From Terriglobia bacterium (GTDB lineage Bacteria; Acidobacteriota; Vicinamibacteria; Vicinamibacterales; CAVVIG01), in NCBI GenBank assembly GCA_020073005.1, contig JAIQFX010000006.1:33664-97663 (forward strand): a stretch of 64,000 nt of DNA, given 5' to 3'. Below are positions 8,292 through 15,431 of this stretch, piece by piece (the stretch's first letter is position 1; the number at the start of each line of letters is the position of its first letter). The position numbers and the translations under genes were made by a program. The notes beneath the pieces were generated by a model. The model was not told the DNA's origin and did not search any database. It saw nothing but the letters and a program-made list of their open reading frames with translations.

Positions 8292-9485
8292 TTACTCGAC
8301 GTTGCCGCGAACGCCTTGGAAGCCGTGCAGGGCCTGCTTCGCCAGCAGCGTGATCACGCGGCGGTCGTTGTAGCAGTAGCCGACGATGTGATTGAGCGTC
8401 GAGAAGCAGTGGGCCTGGCACGAGGCCTTCATCGTGTCGAGCTGGGCGGCATCGAATTTCGGCGCCCCGATCCGGCCCCAGTCCTCGGTCGCGTTGTAAT
8501 TCGGGAAGCACGGCGCCAGGCTCCCGTCCACTCGGATGATGATCGTGTTCCGGCCGGCCCGGCAGTTCCATGATTCCGAGTGCCCGCCGCGCATGAACGT
8601 CTTCATCTGGGCGAGCCGCTCGATCGAGTTCGCCATCTGGTAGCCCGACCGCTGTTTGTCGATGAGCCAGTCGATCGCGGCGTCGACCTCCGCGTGATCC
8701 TCGGGCTGGATGTAGGTCGGGTTGTTCTCGAGGTGCTTGAAGTTCTTCTGCTCGAGCAGCGGCGGCTCGTTGATGTGGTAGTCGGTCGAAATCTTGTGCT
8801 CGCGCGCGATCTCGGTGAGCGCCCGCACGTCGTCGAGATTGTTGCGGCAGATGTTGATGTTGAGAAAGACCGTGTAGCCGTACCTGTACTGCTTCTGGAC
8901 CAGATACTCGAAGTACGGACGGATCGGATTGAGCGCCTTCGGAAGCCCCGGCTTTTCGTCGACGGCGTCCACGGCCAGATTGAAAGTCGCGACACCGGCG
9001 TCCGCGAGACGATCGATCACATCCGGTTTCATGAGCCGGCCGTTGGTCGGCACGTAGATCCAGAAACCCTTCTTCGAGGCGTAGTCCACGACCTTGTGCA
9101 CGAACTGGGGCCGCAACAGGACTTCGCCGCCCATCAGCGCGAGCAGGCGGCAGGGCGTCGTCTCCAGCCAGTCGATCGAGGCACGCGCGACTTCCTCGGT
9201 CATGCCCTTGACGCGGTTGTCGTACGACCAGCAGTAGTTGCAGTCCAGGTTGCACTTATATTCCGTGAATAAATACGCGATGATCGGCTGGAAGTCGCCG
9301 GGAAGAAGACGCGACTTGAAGTACGGCACGGCGAATCCGCGCATCGCGTGCCAGATTTGCGCCGGCGTCCAGTGCCGCTCGCCGTCGCCGGGCCACGCAT
9401 CGTTGGTGAGCAGTTCAGGCCGCTGGGGGAAGATCGGGGCCGGCAGCCGCTCGCCGGCCGCGCGCGTCGCACCGTCGGTGTCCAT
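8292..9485 (-). CDS. Radical SAM protein with SPASM-like C-terminal cysteines
   Basis: A 397-residue radical SAM enzyme. KCNLDCNYCW places C78, C82 and C85 as the CX3CX2C ligands of the SAM-binding [4Fe-4S] cluster, GGEVLLRPQF is the GGE motif that binds the SAM amino group, and YVPTNGRLM lies on the next strand. The C-terminal third adds cysteines in SWNCRAGRNTI, LAPCFPNYNA, SCQAHCFS and GYCYND, resembling the auxiliary-cluster (SPASM) region of peptide- and metabolite-modifying members. HESWNCRAG and VDGSLAPCFP are typical of that region. It is the first gene of the three-gene minus-strand unit with the HgdB-like protein and activase. The substrate cannot be told from sequence; no precursor peptide gene is visible nearby. 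Confidence 0.88.
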   Translation of the reverse strand: MDTDGATRAAGERLPAPIFPQRPELLTNDAWPGDGERHWTPAQIWHAMRGFAVPYFKSRLLPGDFQPIIAYLFTEYKCNLDCNYCWSYDNRVKGMTEEVARASIDWLETTPCRLLALMGGEVLLRPQFVHKVVDYASKKGFWIYVPTNGRLMKPDVIDRLADAGVATFNLAVDAVDEKPGLPKALNPIRPYFEYLVQKQYRYGYTVFLNINICRNNLDDVRALTEIAREHKISTDYHINEPPLLEQKNFKHLENNPTYIQPEDHAEVDAAIDWLIDKQRSGYQMANSIERLAQMKTFMRGGHSESWNCRAGRNTIIIRVDGSLAPCFPNYNATEDWGRIGAPKFDAAQLDTMKASCQAHCFSTLNHIVGYCYNDRRVITLLAKQALHGFQGVRGNVE

Positions 9486-9509
9486 GGCGTATTCCTCTCG
9501 GAGAGCGTG

Positions 9510-10544
9510 TTACGGTGGAGGCTCGCCGCTCTCCAGGCGATGCCGCAGCGTCTCGAGAACCTTCGGCGCTTCCGACCTCATGCGACGCTCGAGGATCCGC
9601 CGCGCCAGACCGCCCCAGAAGCCGTCCAGCACGTCGAGATCGGACTCGTTGATGTAGGCGAGGTACCGGCGCGGGCCGTCGCGCACGACGGCGGTCACGC
9701 TCAGCGATCCGTCGCTGTAGTGCGTCGCGAATACCTGTTTGCCGACGATGACTGCTTCGGGCACGAGGCGGCCATCGCCGCGCAGGATGCTGAGCTGCGT
9801 GGCGCTGATCACCGGCTTCGCGCCGAAGTGTTCCTTCGACCAGTACAGGAACGACTCGACGTCCGCGACTGGCCGGTGCGGCCAGTGATCCATGTATTCG
9901 GTCACGTCCGGCAGGTGCAACCGCAGGAACACGAACTGCTGCAGGAGCGCCGAAAACGCAGCCTGGAGCGACACGGGCGCGCGGTGGTCGTCCTGATCGG
10001 GCAGCGCGGCGTGACCGCTCGTGACATACGTCTGGACGCGGCGAAGGACGAGCCGCCGGAATGCATCCTGAACGAGGCCGGCGCGTTCCGTCCCCGTTCC
10101 CTGCGACACGCGTTGGAGCTCCGCGAGCTCGGCGGCGGCCAGCTTGAGCCCGCATCGGCCGGGCCGGCACCGTTGCAGCTCGTCGACGTCGCCATCGTCC
10201 AGCGTCAGCGTCGCCAGATCGGCGAGCTGCGGCGGGTTCGAGAACCGACCGATGGCCTGCACGTACGCTGACTGCTTGAGCGCCGCAATGCGGCGGATCC
10301 ACGCGATGAGACGATCACCGCTCGCGTCGAGCGGGGTCGCGGAAAAGATCGTTATCGCGTGCGTCGTTCCGGGAATGACTCTCGCAACCGTCCCGCCGGT
10401 GTCGAGATGCTGGCGATCCTCCTGGGTCGCGGTGACTGACGGTCCAAAGAAGGCGAAAAGATCCGTGCTCTCTTGCGCCGATACATCGCCGGAGCTCAGC
10501 GTAACGAGGAACAGGAGCAGAATGGCCGGTCCATGCGTGGTCAT
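9510..10544 (-). CDS. Secreted protein of unknown function
   Basis: A 344-residue protein I cannot place in a family. Starting at the ATG at 10544 gives a normal signal peptide (MTTHGPAILLLFLVTLSSG, cleavage near VSAQE); an upstream ATG at 10580 would add 12 residues and spoil it. Visible features are a beta-rich N-terminal part (VTATQEDRQHLDTGGTVARV), a CRPGRC pair that could form a disulfide, a long helical middle, and a C-terminal sheet region (VFATHYSDGSLSVTAVVRDG, RRYLAYINESDLDVLDG). It ends 24 bp before the radical SAM gene start, so it may be transcribed with that cluster, although a periplasmic protein is an odd partner for cytoplasmic iron-sulfur enzymes. Confidence 0.7.
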   Translation of the reverse strand: MTTHGPAILLLFLVTLSSGDVSAQESTDLFAFFGPSVTATQEDRQHLDTGGTVARVIPGTTHAITIFSATPLDASGDRLIAWIRRIAALKQSAYVQAIGRFSNPPQLADLATLTLDDGDVDELQRCRPGRCGLKLAAAELAELQRVSQGTGTERAGLVQDAFRRLVLRRVQTYVTSGHAALPDQDDHRAPVSLQAAFSALLQQFVFLRLHLPDVTEYMDHWPHRPVADVESFLYWSKEHFGAKPVISATQLSILRGDGRLVPEAVIVGKQVFATHYSDGSLSVTAVVRDGPRRYLAYINESDLDVLDGFWGGLARRILERRMRSEAPKVLETLRHRLESGEPPP

Positions 10545-10862
10545 ATGGAAAGCGTCAGGAACCCGTACCGCTATGAGCAACGCGCGTACCCGCAGTCGCC
10601 TCGCTCGGCTGCGTCGGCGGCTTCTTCGCGAATAGGATCTGTCGGAGCTTCTTCGCCCGTCCGGCGCGATGTGCCGCGTCGTGAGCGGCGAGAGCTGTCA
10701 CCTCTGCGACAAGGAGAACTCCTCTGGCGCCTCGCACGGGGTTTGCACGTGTTCAGACTCACCGGCGCTTGATGGCCGGGATGATCAGTCCGGGGCAAGT
10801 CTTGCGGAATACCGCCGGCAAACCGATTCCCCGACGGAATCTCGTCAAGAAAAGAGAATCCG

Positions 10863-11246
10863 ATGAGCAAAGCAATCTTCGTCGCGAGGAAGCGGCCCCA
10901 TCTGACGGAGGACGAGTTCATCACGTAGTGGCAACAGATTCACGCGCCGCTCGTGGCAAAGATCCCGGGCGTCCGTCGCTACGTGATCCAGGCCGTGCGG
11001 CGTGCCGCATCAGGCGCCGATCTCGAGCCGGTCCGCGACGGCATTGCCGAGATCTGGTTCGACAGTCTGGCGGTCGTGCAGGACGCGGCGGAGTCGCGGG
11101 AGGGACAAGCTGCGGCGGCCGACCTGCCGAAGTTCTGCTCGCCGGAGAGCGGCACGGTCGTGGTCGAGGAAATCGCCGTCGTCGTTGGCCAAGCCGAAAC
11201 ACCGAGTCCTATACGCGGGGTTTGTGTGAACCGGTATAATTCATAG
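10863..11246 (+). pseudogene. EthD-like protein with in-frame amber codon
   Basis: Reading from the ATG at 10863 gives MSKAIFVARKRPHLTEDEF then I-T, a TAG at 10926-10928, and in the same frame WQQIHAPLVAKIPGVRRYVI onward, through EPVRDGIAEIWFDS to a stop at 11246. EthD/REDY-type ferredoxin-like proteins have the pattern EF-x-x-Y-W-x-x-x-H-x-P-L, so the TAG stands where Tyr (TAC or TAT) is expected: a single base change. The protein would otherwise be about 110-127 residues, normal for this dimeric alpha-beta barrel family. Part of the C-terminal end after VVVEEIAVV may be read-through. A sequencing error is possible. I see no other defect. Confidence 0.7.
11235..11240 (+). promoter_or_regulatory. 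-10 box (TATAAT) ahead of nitronate monooxygenase
   Basis: A perfect TATAAT lies about 45 bp before the nitronate monooxygenase start. No good -35 hexamer is seen at 16-18 bp upstream, so it is only a half-supported promoter. It overlaps the 3' end of the broken EthD reading frame, as expected if that frame no longer matters. Confidence 0.35.
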
Positions 11247-11284
11247 ATCTCACAGACCGTGAGCGTTTCGTTGTGCGGTTCATC

Positions 11285-12718
11285 ATGGGTCCTCTTCCGA
11301 GAATCATTCAAGGCGGCATGGGCGTGGCCGTGTCCCATTGGCGGTTGGCGCGGGCGGTCGCTCAACTCGGCCAACTGGGCGTCGTGTCCGGGACGGCCCT
11401 GGACGCGGTGTTCGTCAGGCGGTTGCAGGACGGAGATCCCGGTGGCCACATGCGCCGCGGCCTGGACCAGTTTCCGGTGCCGGAGATCGCCGACCGGCTG
11501 TGGGCCAGATACTACAGCCCCGGCGGAAAGGCCGGGGGCGTCCCGTATCGGTCGCTGCCACCACACTCGAAGGAGATGCCGCAGGAACTCACGGAGCTGT
11601 GCATCGTGGCCAATTTTGTCGAAGTCACGCTCGCACGCGAAGTCCACGACCATCCAGTCGGCATCAACTACCTGGAAAAAATTCAGATCCCGCACTTGCC
11701 GTCTCTCTATGGCGCCATGCTCGCAGGCGTTCGGTACGTCCTGATGGGGGCCGGCGTGCCGCTCAGGATTCCGGGCGTCCTCGATCGCTTCACCCATCAC
11801 GAACCCGCGACCTATCCCCTGCAGGTGACCGGCGCCCACGACCAGGACGACCGGACCATGACCTTCACGCCGCACCGGTTCATGAGGCGACACTTACCGG
11901 CGCTTGTCCGGCCGCGATTCCTCGCGATCATCGCCTCCAATACGCTGGCGACGACGCTGCTCAAGAAGGCGGACGGCCAGGTCGATGGATTCGTCATCGA
12001 GGGACACACGGCCGGCGGCCACAACGCGCCGCCCCGCGGCAAGTTGCAACTGAACGACAGGGGCGAGGCGCTCTATGGGGAGCGTGACACCGTGGATCTC
12101 GAGAAGATGCGCGCTCTTGACGTGCCGTTCTGGCTGGCCGGGGGCTATGGTTCGCCGGAGAAACTTGTGGAGGCGTTGGCCGCCGGGGCTGCTGGCGTGC
12201 AGGTAGGAACCGCCTTTGCGTTCTGCGAAGAATCGGGTCTCGCGGGCTCCTACAAGCGCGCGCTGTTGGACGAGGTCATCGCGGGAACGGCGCGGGTGGT
12301 CACCGACCCCAAGGCGTCACCGACGAGTTTTCCTTTCAAGGTGGTGCAACTGACCGGGTCGTTGTCAGACGAGGAGGTGTATCTGACTCGACCCAGGATC
12401 TGTGACTTGGGCTATCTGCGCGAGGCGTTCAGAACCTCGTCGGGCACCATCGACTACCGCTGCTCCGCGGAGCCGGTGACGACGTACGTGTCAAAAGGGG
12501 GGAAGGTCGAGCAGACCGTGGGCAAGAGATGCCTCTGTAATGCCCTGCTGACGAACGTCGGCCATCCCCAGCTGCGAAAGGGGAGATACGTCGAGCAGGC
12601 GCTGATCACTTCCGGGAATGACTTGGCCGGACTCGACCGATTCCTACCTGAAGGCTCAAAGACCTACACCGCCGAAGACGTGGTCCGCACCCTGCTCGGT
12701 CGGACGCCACAGGGATAG
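11285..12718 (+). CDS. Nitronate monooxygenase / 2-nitropropane dioxygenase family flavoprotein
   Basis: A 477-residue FMN-dependent TIM-barrel protein. The start is ATG at 11285 (a GTG at 11273 is equally open; neither has a clear ribosome site). LPRIIQGGMGVAVSHWRLAR is the classic first strand and loop of this family; EGHTAGGHNAPPRGK holds the catalytic-His region (GHxAGGH); PFWLAGGYGSPEKL and AAGVQVGTAFAFCEESG form the FMN phosphate site. At 477 residues it is longer than the usual 320-360. The C-terminal extension (CDLGYLREAF through CSAEPVTTYVSKGG and KRCLCNALLTNVGHPQ) is cysteine-containing and matches the long subfamily found in many soil bacteria. Such enzymes oxidise alkyl nitronates; the physiological substrate here is unknown. 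Confidence 0.88.
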   Translation: MGPLPRIIQGGMGVAVSHWRLARAVAQLGQLGVVSGTALDAVFVRRLQDGDPGGHMRRGLDQFPVPEIADRLWARYYSPGGKAGGVPYRSLPPHSKEMPQELTELCIVANFVEVTLAREVHDHPVGINYLEKIQIPHLPSLYGAMLAGVRYVLMGAGVPLRIPGVLDRFTHHEPATYPLQVTGAHDQDDRTMTFTPHRFMRRHLPALVRPRFLAIIASNTLATTLLKKADGQVDGFVIEGHTAGGHNAPPRGKLQLNDRGEALYGERDTVDLEKMRALDVPFWLAGGYGSPEKLVEALAAGAAGVQVGTAFAFCEESGLAGSYKRALLDEVIAGTARVVTDPKASPTSFPFKVVQLTGSLSDEEVYLTRPRICDLGYLREAFRTSSGTIDYRCSAEPVTTYVSKGGKVEQTVGKRCLCNALLTNVGHPQLRKGRYVEQALITSGNDLAGLDRFLPEGSKTYTAEDVVRTLLGRTPQG

Positions 12719-12945
12719 GCCGCTTATGCAGATGCGGAGTGACGCGGGTCGTTGGGCGACCACCCACCCCGGTCATGGACGACGCGACGAGGAAGCAGCT
12801 GCAGGGACGGTACCGATTCCTCCTCGCGGTTTCCCCGATCGGGTCTGATACAACGACGACGCGCGAGGTCGAGTGGATCGTTCGTCCATAACACGCGAGG
12901 CTCACGCGCTGGACCGGCGGCCGGCGCGCATCACCCGCGGTGGCG

Positions 12946-14976
12946 TCATGGTGTCTCCCCGGCGACTGAGTTGCCCTCCAAGAGCGCGTCGATCACTCTT
13001 AACACCTCCGCGATGTCGAGCGGTTTGGTCAAGTAGGCCGCCGCGCCTGCCGCCTTCAGCCGCTTCATCAGTCCCGGTGTGGCGTCGGCGGTGACCATCA
13101 CCTTTGGGATGGATCGGCTTTGCGGATCGGCCCACAGGCGCCGCAGCACTTCGTCGCCGGGCACGTCCGGCAAGTGCAGGTCGAGGAGGATCACGTTCGG
13201 GCGGCGCGCTGTGACAAGGGCCGGCACTTCCGCGGCGTGCGCGGCGTGGACGAGCTCGACGCCGGGCCGCCGGCAAAGGATCCGTTCCATGAGGCGCACG
13301 TTCGAGATGTTGTCTTCAACGTACAAGACCACTCCCGCCCTGGGTGTGGTCGCCACCGCGGGCGACGCGGCGGCCTTGGCTGGCTGAGCTGCCGGCGGCG
13401 CACTGACCGCCGGCGGCAGTTCAATCCAAAAGGTGGAGCCTTCGTCGACGATGCTGGTCGCGTTGAGTTGCCCACCCATTGCCCGGGCGAGCGCGCGCGA
13501 CAGCGCAAGACCGAGACCCGTCCCTTCAATCGAGCTGCGCTCCGCGCCCAAACGCTCGAAGGGCTGAAAGAGCAGCTTCACCTTCTCGGGCGGAATGCCC
13601 GCGCCCGTATCCGTCACCAGCAGACGAGACGGCTGATGCGTCGTCGCGTCGCCGGGTTCGAAGCGGATGATGACGCGACCGTTGTCGCGGTTGTATTTCA
13701 CGGCATTCGACAGCAGGTTGATGAGCACCTGCCCCAATCGCGGCCGATCCGCCAAGACCGCCATCTCTTCCGCCGGCAGCGGCGCGACGTCGATCGTGAC
13801 GCCTCGCTGCGCTGCGAGCGGCCTCACGAGGGCGGCCGTCGTCTCGATGACCTCCCGGACTGGCACCACCTCCGGCGACAAGGACAAGTGGCCGGTTTCG
13901 ATTCGCGTGATATCCAACACTTCGTTGACGAGATCCAGGAGATGACGGCCGCCGCTGAGGATTTGCCGGACATGCTCAGCGCCGTCCGGCGCAAGGCCTT
14001 CCAGGTCGAGCAGCTGCGCGAATCCCAGGATCGCATTCAGCGGTGTGCGCAAGTCGTGGCTCATCCGCGAGAGGAATTCGCTTTTCGCGAGATTCGCGCG
14101 CTCGGCTTCCAGGCGCACCAGCCTTAAGTCGTCCTCGCTCTTTTTGCGGTCGGTGACGTCCTCGGAGAGACAACAGATCGCATAGACCTGGCCGGAATCG
14201 TCGAGCAGCGGGAAGCGGCGCGCCTCGAGCACGCCGAGCTCGTACCCGCGCATGTACGGCTCTTCGAACGTCTTGGCCTGTTTCGTCTCGATGACTGTGC
14301 GATCGTGGGCCGCGTAGATGTCGGCCATGCGCGGAGGCGCCACCTGCGCCGTCGTCTTGCCGAGCAGGTCCTCGGGCGGCTTGTCGAGGAATTCGGCCGC
14401 GCGCGGGCTCACGAGCAGCACCCGGCCGTCGACGTCCTTGACGAGAATGCCAAGGGGACTGTGCTTGAGGATCGCCTGTAACAACTGGTCGGAGCGCTCG
14501 GCCCGCACCGCCAGCTCGGCGTGAAGTCGACGGACTTCTTCCTCGGCGCGCTGACGCTCCGCGCGCTCCATCGCCTCGGCCCTGGCGCGCCGCACGGCGG
14601 TCGGCAGCCGCGCGATGCGCTGCTTGAGCACGTAATCGGTCGCGCCATCCTTCAATCGGTCGACCGCCAGTTCTTCGCCCAGCGTTGCCGAAAGAAAGAT
14701 GAACGGCGTGAGCGGCGCCAGACGCCGCGCGATGGCTTGCGCCGTCAACCCGTCGAAACTCGGCAGGCTGTAGTCGGCGAGAATGAGGTCGAACGAGTGA
14801 TGCAGCAGCTCGGCTTCGAACGTGCTGCGCGTGTCGGCGTACCGAAACTCGCTCAGCAGCCCATCGGCGCGGAGCGTCGCGGCGGCCAGCTCGCGATCGT
14901 CCGCATCGTCCTCGACGTGGAGGATCCGCATGGGGTCGGCTACGCTGCCGCGGGGCGACGGGCGCTGTGTTGACAT
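12946..14976 (-). CDS. Hybrid histidine kinase: REC-PAS-HisKA-HATPase-REC
   Basis: A 676-residue soluble hybrid sensor kinase. Domains in order: receiver at about 15-130 (RILHVEDDADDRE, DLILADYSLPSFDG with the phospho-Asp, FLSATLG), a short coiled coil, PAS at about 170-285 (ILKHSPLGILVKDVDGRVLL), HisKA at about 310-375 with the phospho-His in SRMSHDLRTPLNAILGFAQL, HATPase_c with N-box NLLSNAVKYN, DTGAGIPPEKVKLL and GTGLGLALSRALA, and a second receiver at about 550-670 (VLYVEDNISNVRL, VILLDLHLPDVPGDEVL, KVMVTADAT, YLTKPLD). No membrane helix, so it senses a cytoplasmic or relayed signal. ATG at 14976 is 8 bp after the preceding response-regulator stop; a second ATG at 14931 just before the receiver is possible. 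Confidence 0.9.
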   Translation of the reverse strand: MSTQRPSPRGSVADPMRILHVEDDADDRELAAATLRADGLLSEFRYADTRSTFEAELLHHSFDLILADYSLPSFDGLTAQAIARRLAPLTPFIFLSATLGEELAVDRLKDGATDYVLKQRIARLPTAVRRARAEAMERAERQRAEEEVRRLHAELAVRAERSDQLLQAILKHSPLGILVKDVDGRVLLVSPRAAEFLDKPPEDLLGKTTAQVAPPRMADIYAAHDRTVIETKQAKTFEEPYMRGYELGVLEARRFPLLDDSGQVYAICCLSEDVTDRKKSEDDLRLVRLEAERANLAKSEFLSRMSHDLRTPLNAILGFAQLLDLEGLAPDGAEHVRQILSGGRHLLDLVNEVLDITRIETGHLSLSPEVVPVREVIETTAALVRPLAAQRGVTIDVAPLPAEEMAVLADRPRLGQVLINLLSNAVKYNRDNGRVIIRFEPGDATTHQPSRLLVTDTGAGIPPEKVKLLFQPFERLGAERSSIEGTGLGLALSRALARAMGGQLNATSIVDEGSTFWIELPPAVSAPPAAQPAKAAASPAVATTPRAGVVLYVEDNISNVRLMERILCRRPGVELVHAAHAAEVPALVTARRPNVILLDLHLPDVPGDEVLRRLWADPQSRSIPKVMVTADATPGLMKRLKAAGAAAYLTKPLDIAEVLRVIDALLEGNSVAGETP

Positions 14977-14984
14977 CGCGCCGC

Positions 14985-15431
14985 TTACCGCGCCGGAAAC
15001 GGTTCGTTCAGCACGGCCCAGAATCCGCCGAGCAGGCTCATCGCGTCCACGAACGCATGGAAGTCCACAGGTTTCACCACGTAGGCGTTCACACCCAGGT
15101 TGTAGCTGTGCACCAGATCCTGCTCCTCGCGCGAGGACGTCAGAACCACGACCGGAATGGTCCGGAGCTCGGGGTCGGTCTTGACGTGGCGCAGCACCTC
15201 CAGGCCGTCGATCTTCGGCATCTTCAGATCGAGCAGCATCACCGCGGGATGCCCTGCCTCGCGGTCGGCATACGCGCCGCGGCAATGCAGGTAGTCGAGG
15301 GCCTCGGCGCCGTCACGCACGACAATCACCTCGTTGACGAGGCGGTTGGCGCGCAGCGCGGTGAGCGTCAGCTCGGCATCGTTGACGCTGTCCTCGGCCA
15401 GCAGAATCCGCCGAAGATCAGTCCCGGCCAT
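14985..15431 (-). CDS. Single-domain response regulator (CheY/Rcp1-like)
   Basis: A 148-residue stand-alone receiver. The ATG at 15431 is supported by GGAGGAG 7 bases upstream; the longer open frame is a shadow of the kinase gene. Key residues are the acidic pair in RRILLAEDSVNDAEL, phospho-Asp in AVMLLDLKMPKIDG, Thr/Ser in VVVLTSSREEQD and Lys in YVVKPVDFHAF. The insertion with ALDYLHCRGAYADREAG is typical of Rcp1-like regulators paired with bacteriophytochrome-type kinases. It has no output domain, so it probably relays phosphate. It overlaps the upstream kinase stop by 14 bp and is followed 8 bp later by the hybrid kinase, making a three-gene phosphorelay operon. Confidence 0.9.
   Translation of the reverse strand: MAGTDLRRILLAEDSVNDAELTLTALRANRLVNEVIVVRDGAEALDYLHCRGAYADREAGHPAVMLLDLKMPKIDGLEVLRHVKTDPELRTIPVVVLTSSREEQDLVHSYNLGVNAYVVKPVDFHAFVDAMSLLGGFWAVLNEPFPAR

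Noticed and set aside
8281..9255. Upstream extension of the HgdB-like frame
   Set aside because: It overlaps the radical SAM gene in another frame and has no family similarity; the start at 8280 is better placed.
10545..10862. Possible small genes in the 318-bp spacer before the EthD remnant
   Set aside because: Frames on both strands lack ribosome sites, motifs and codon bias; I see nothing there.
10926..10928. TAG in the EthD-like gene as pyrrolysine codon
   Set aside because: Pyrrolysine is confined mainly to methylamine methyltransferases; a Tyr-to-stop change explains it better.
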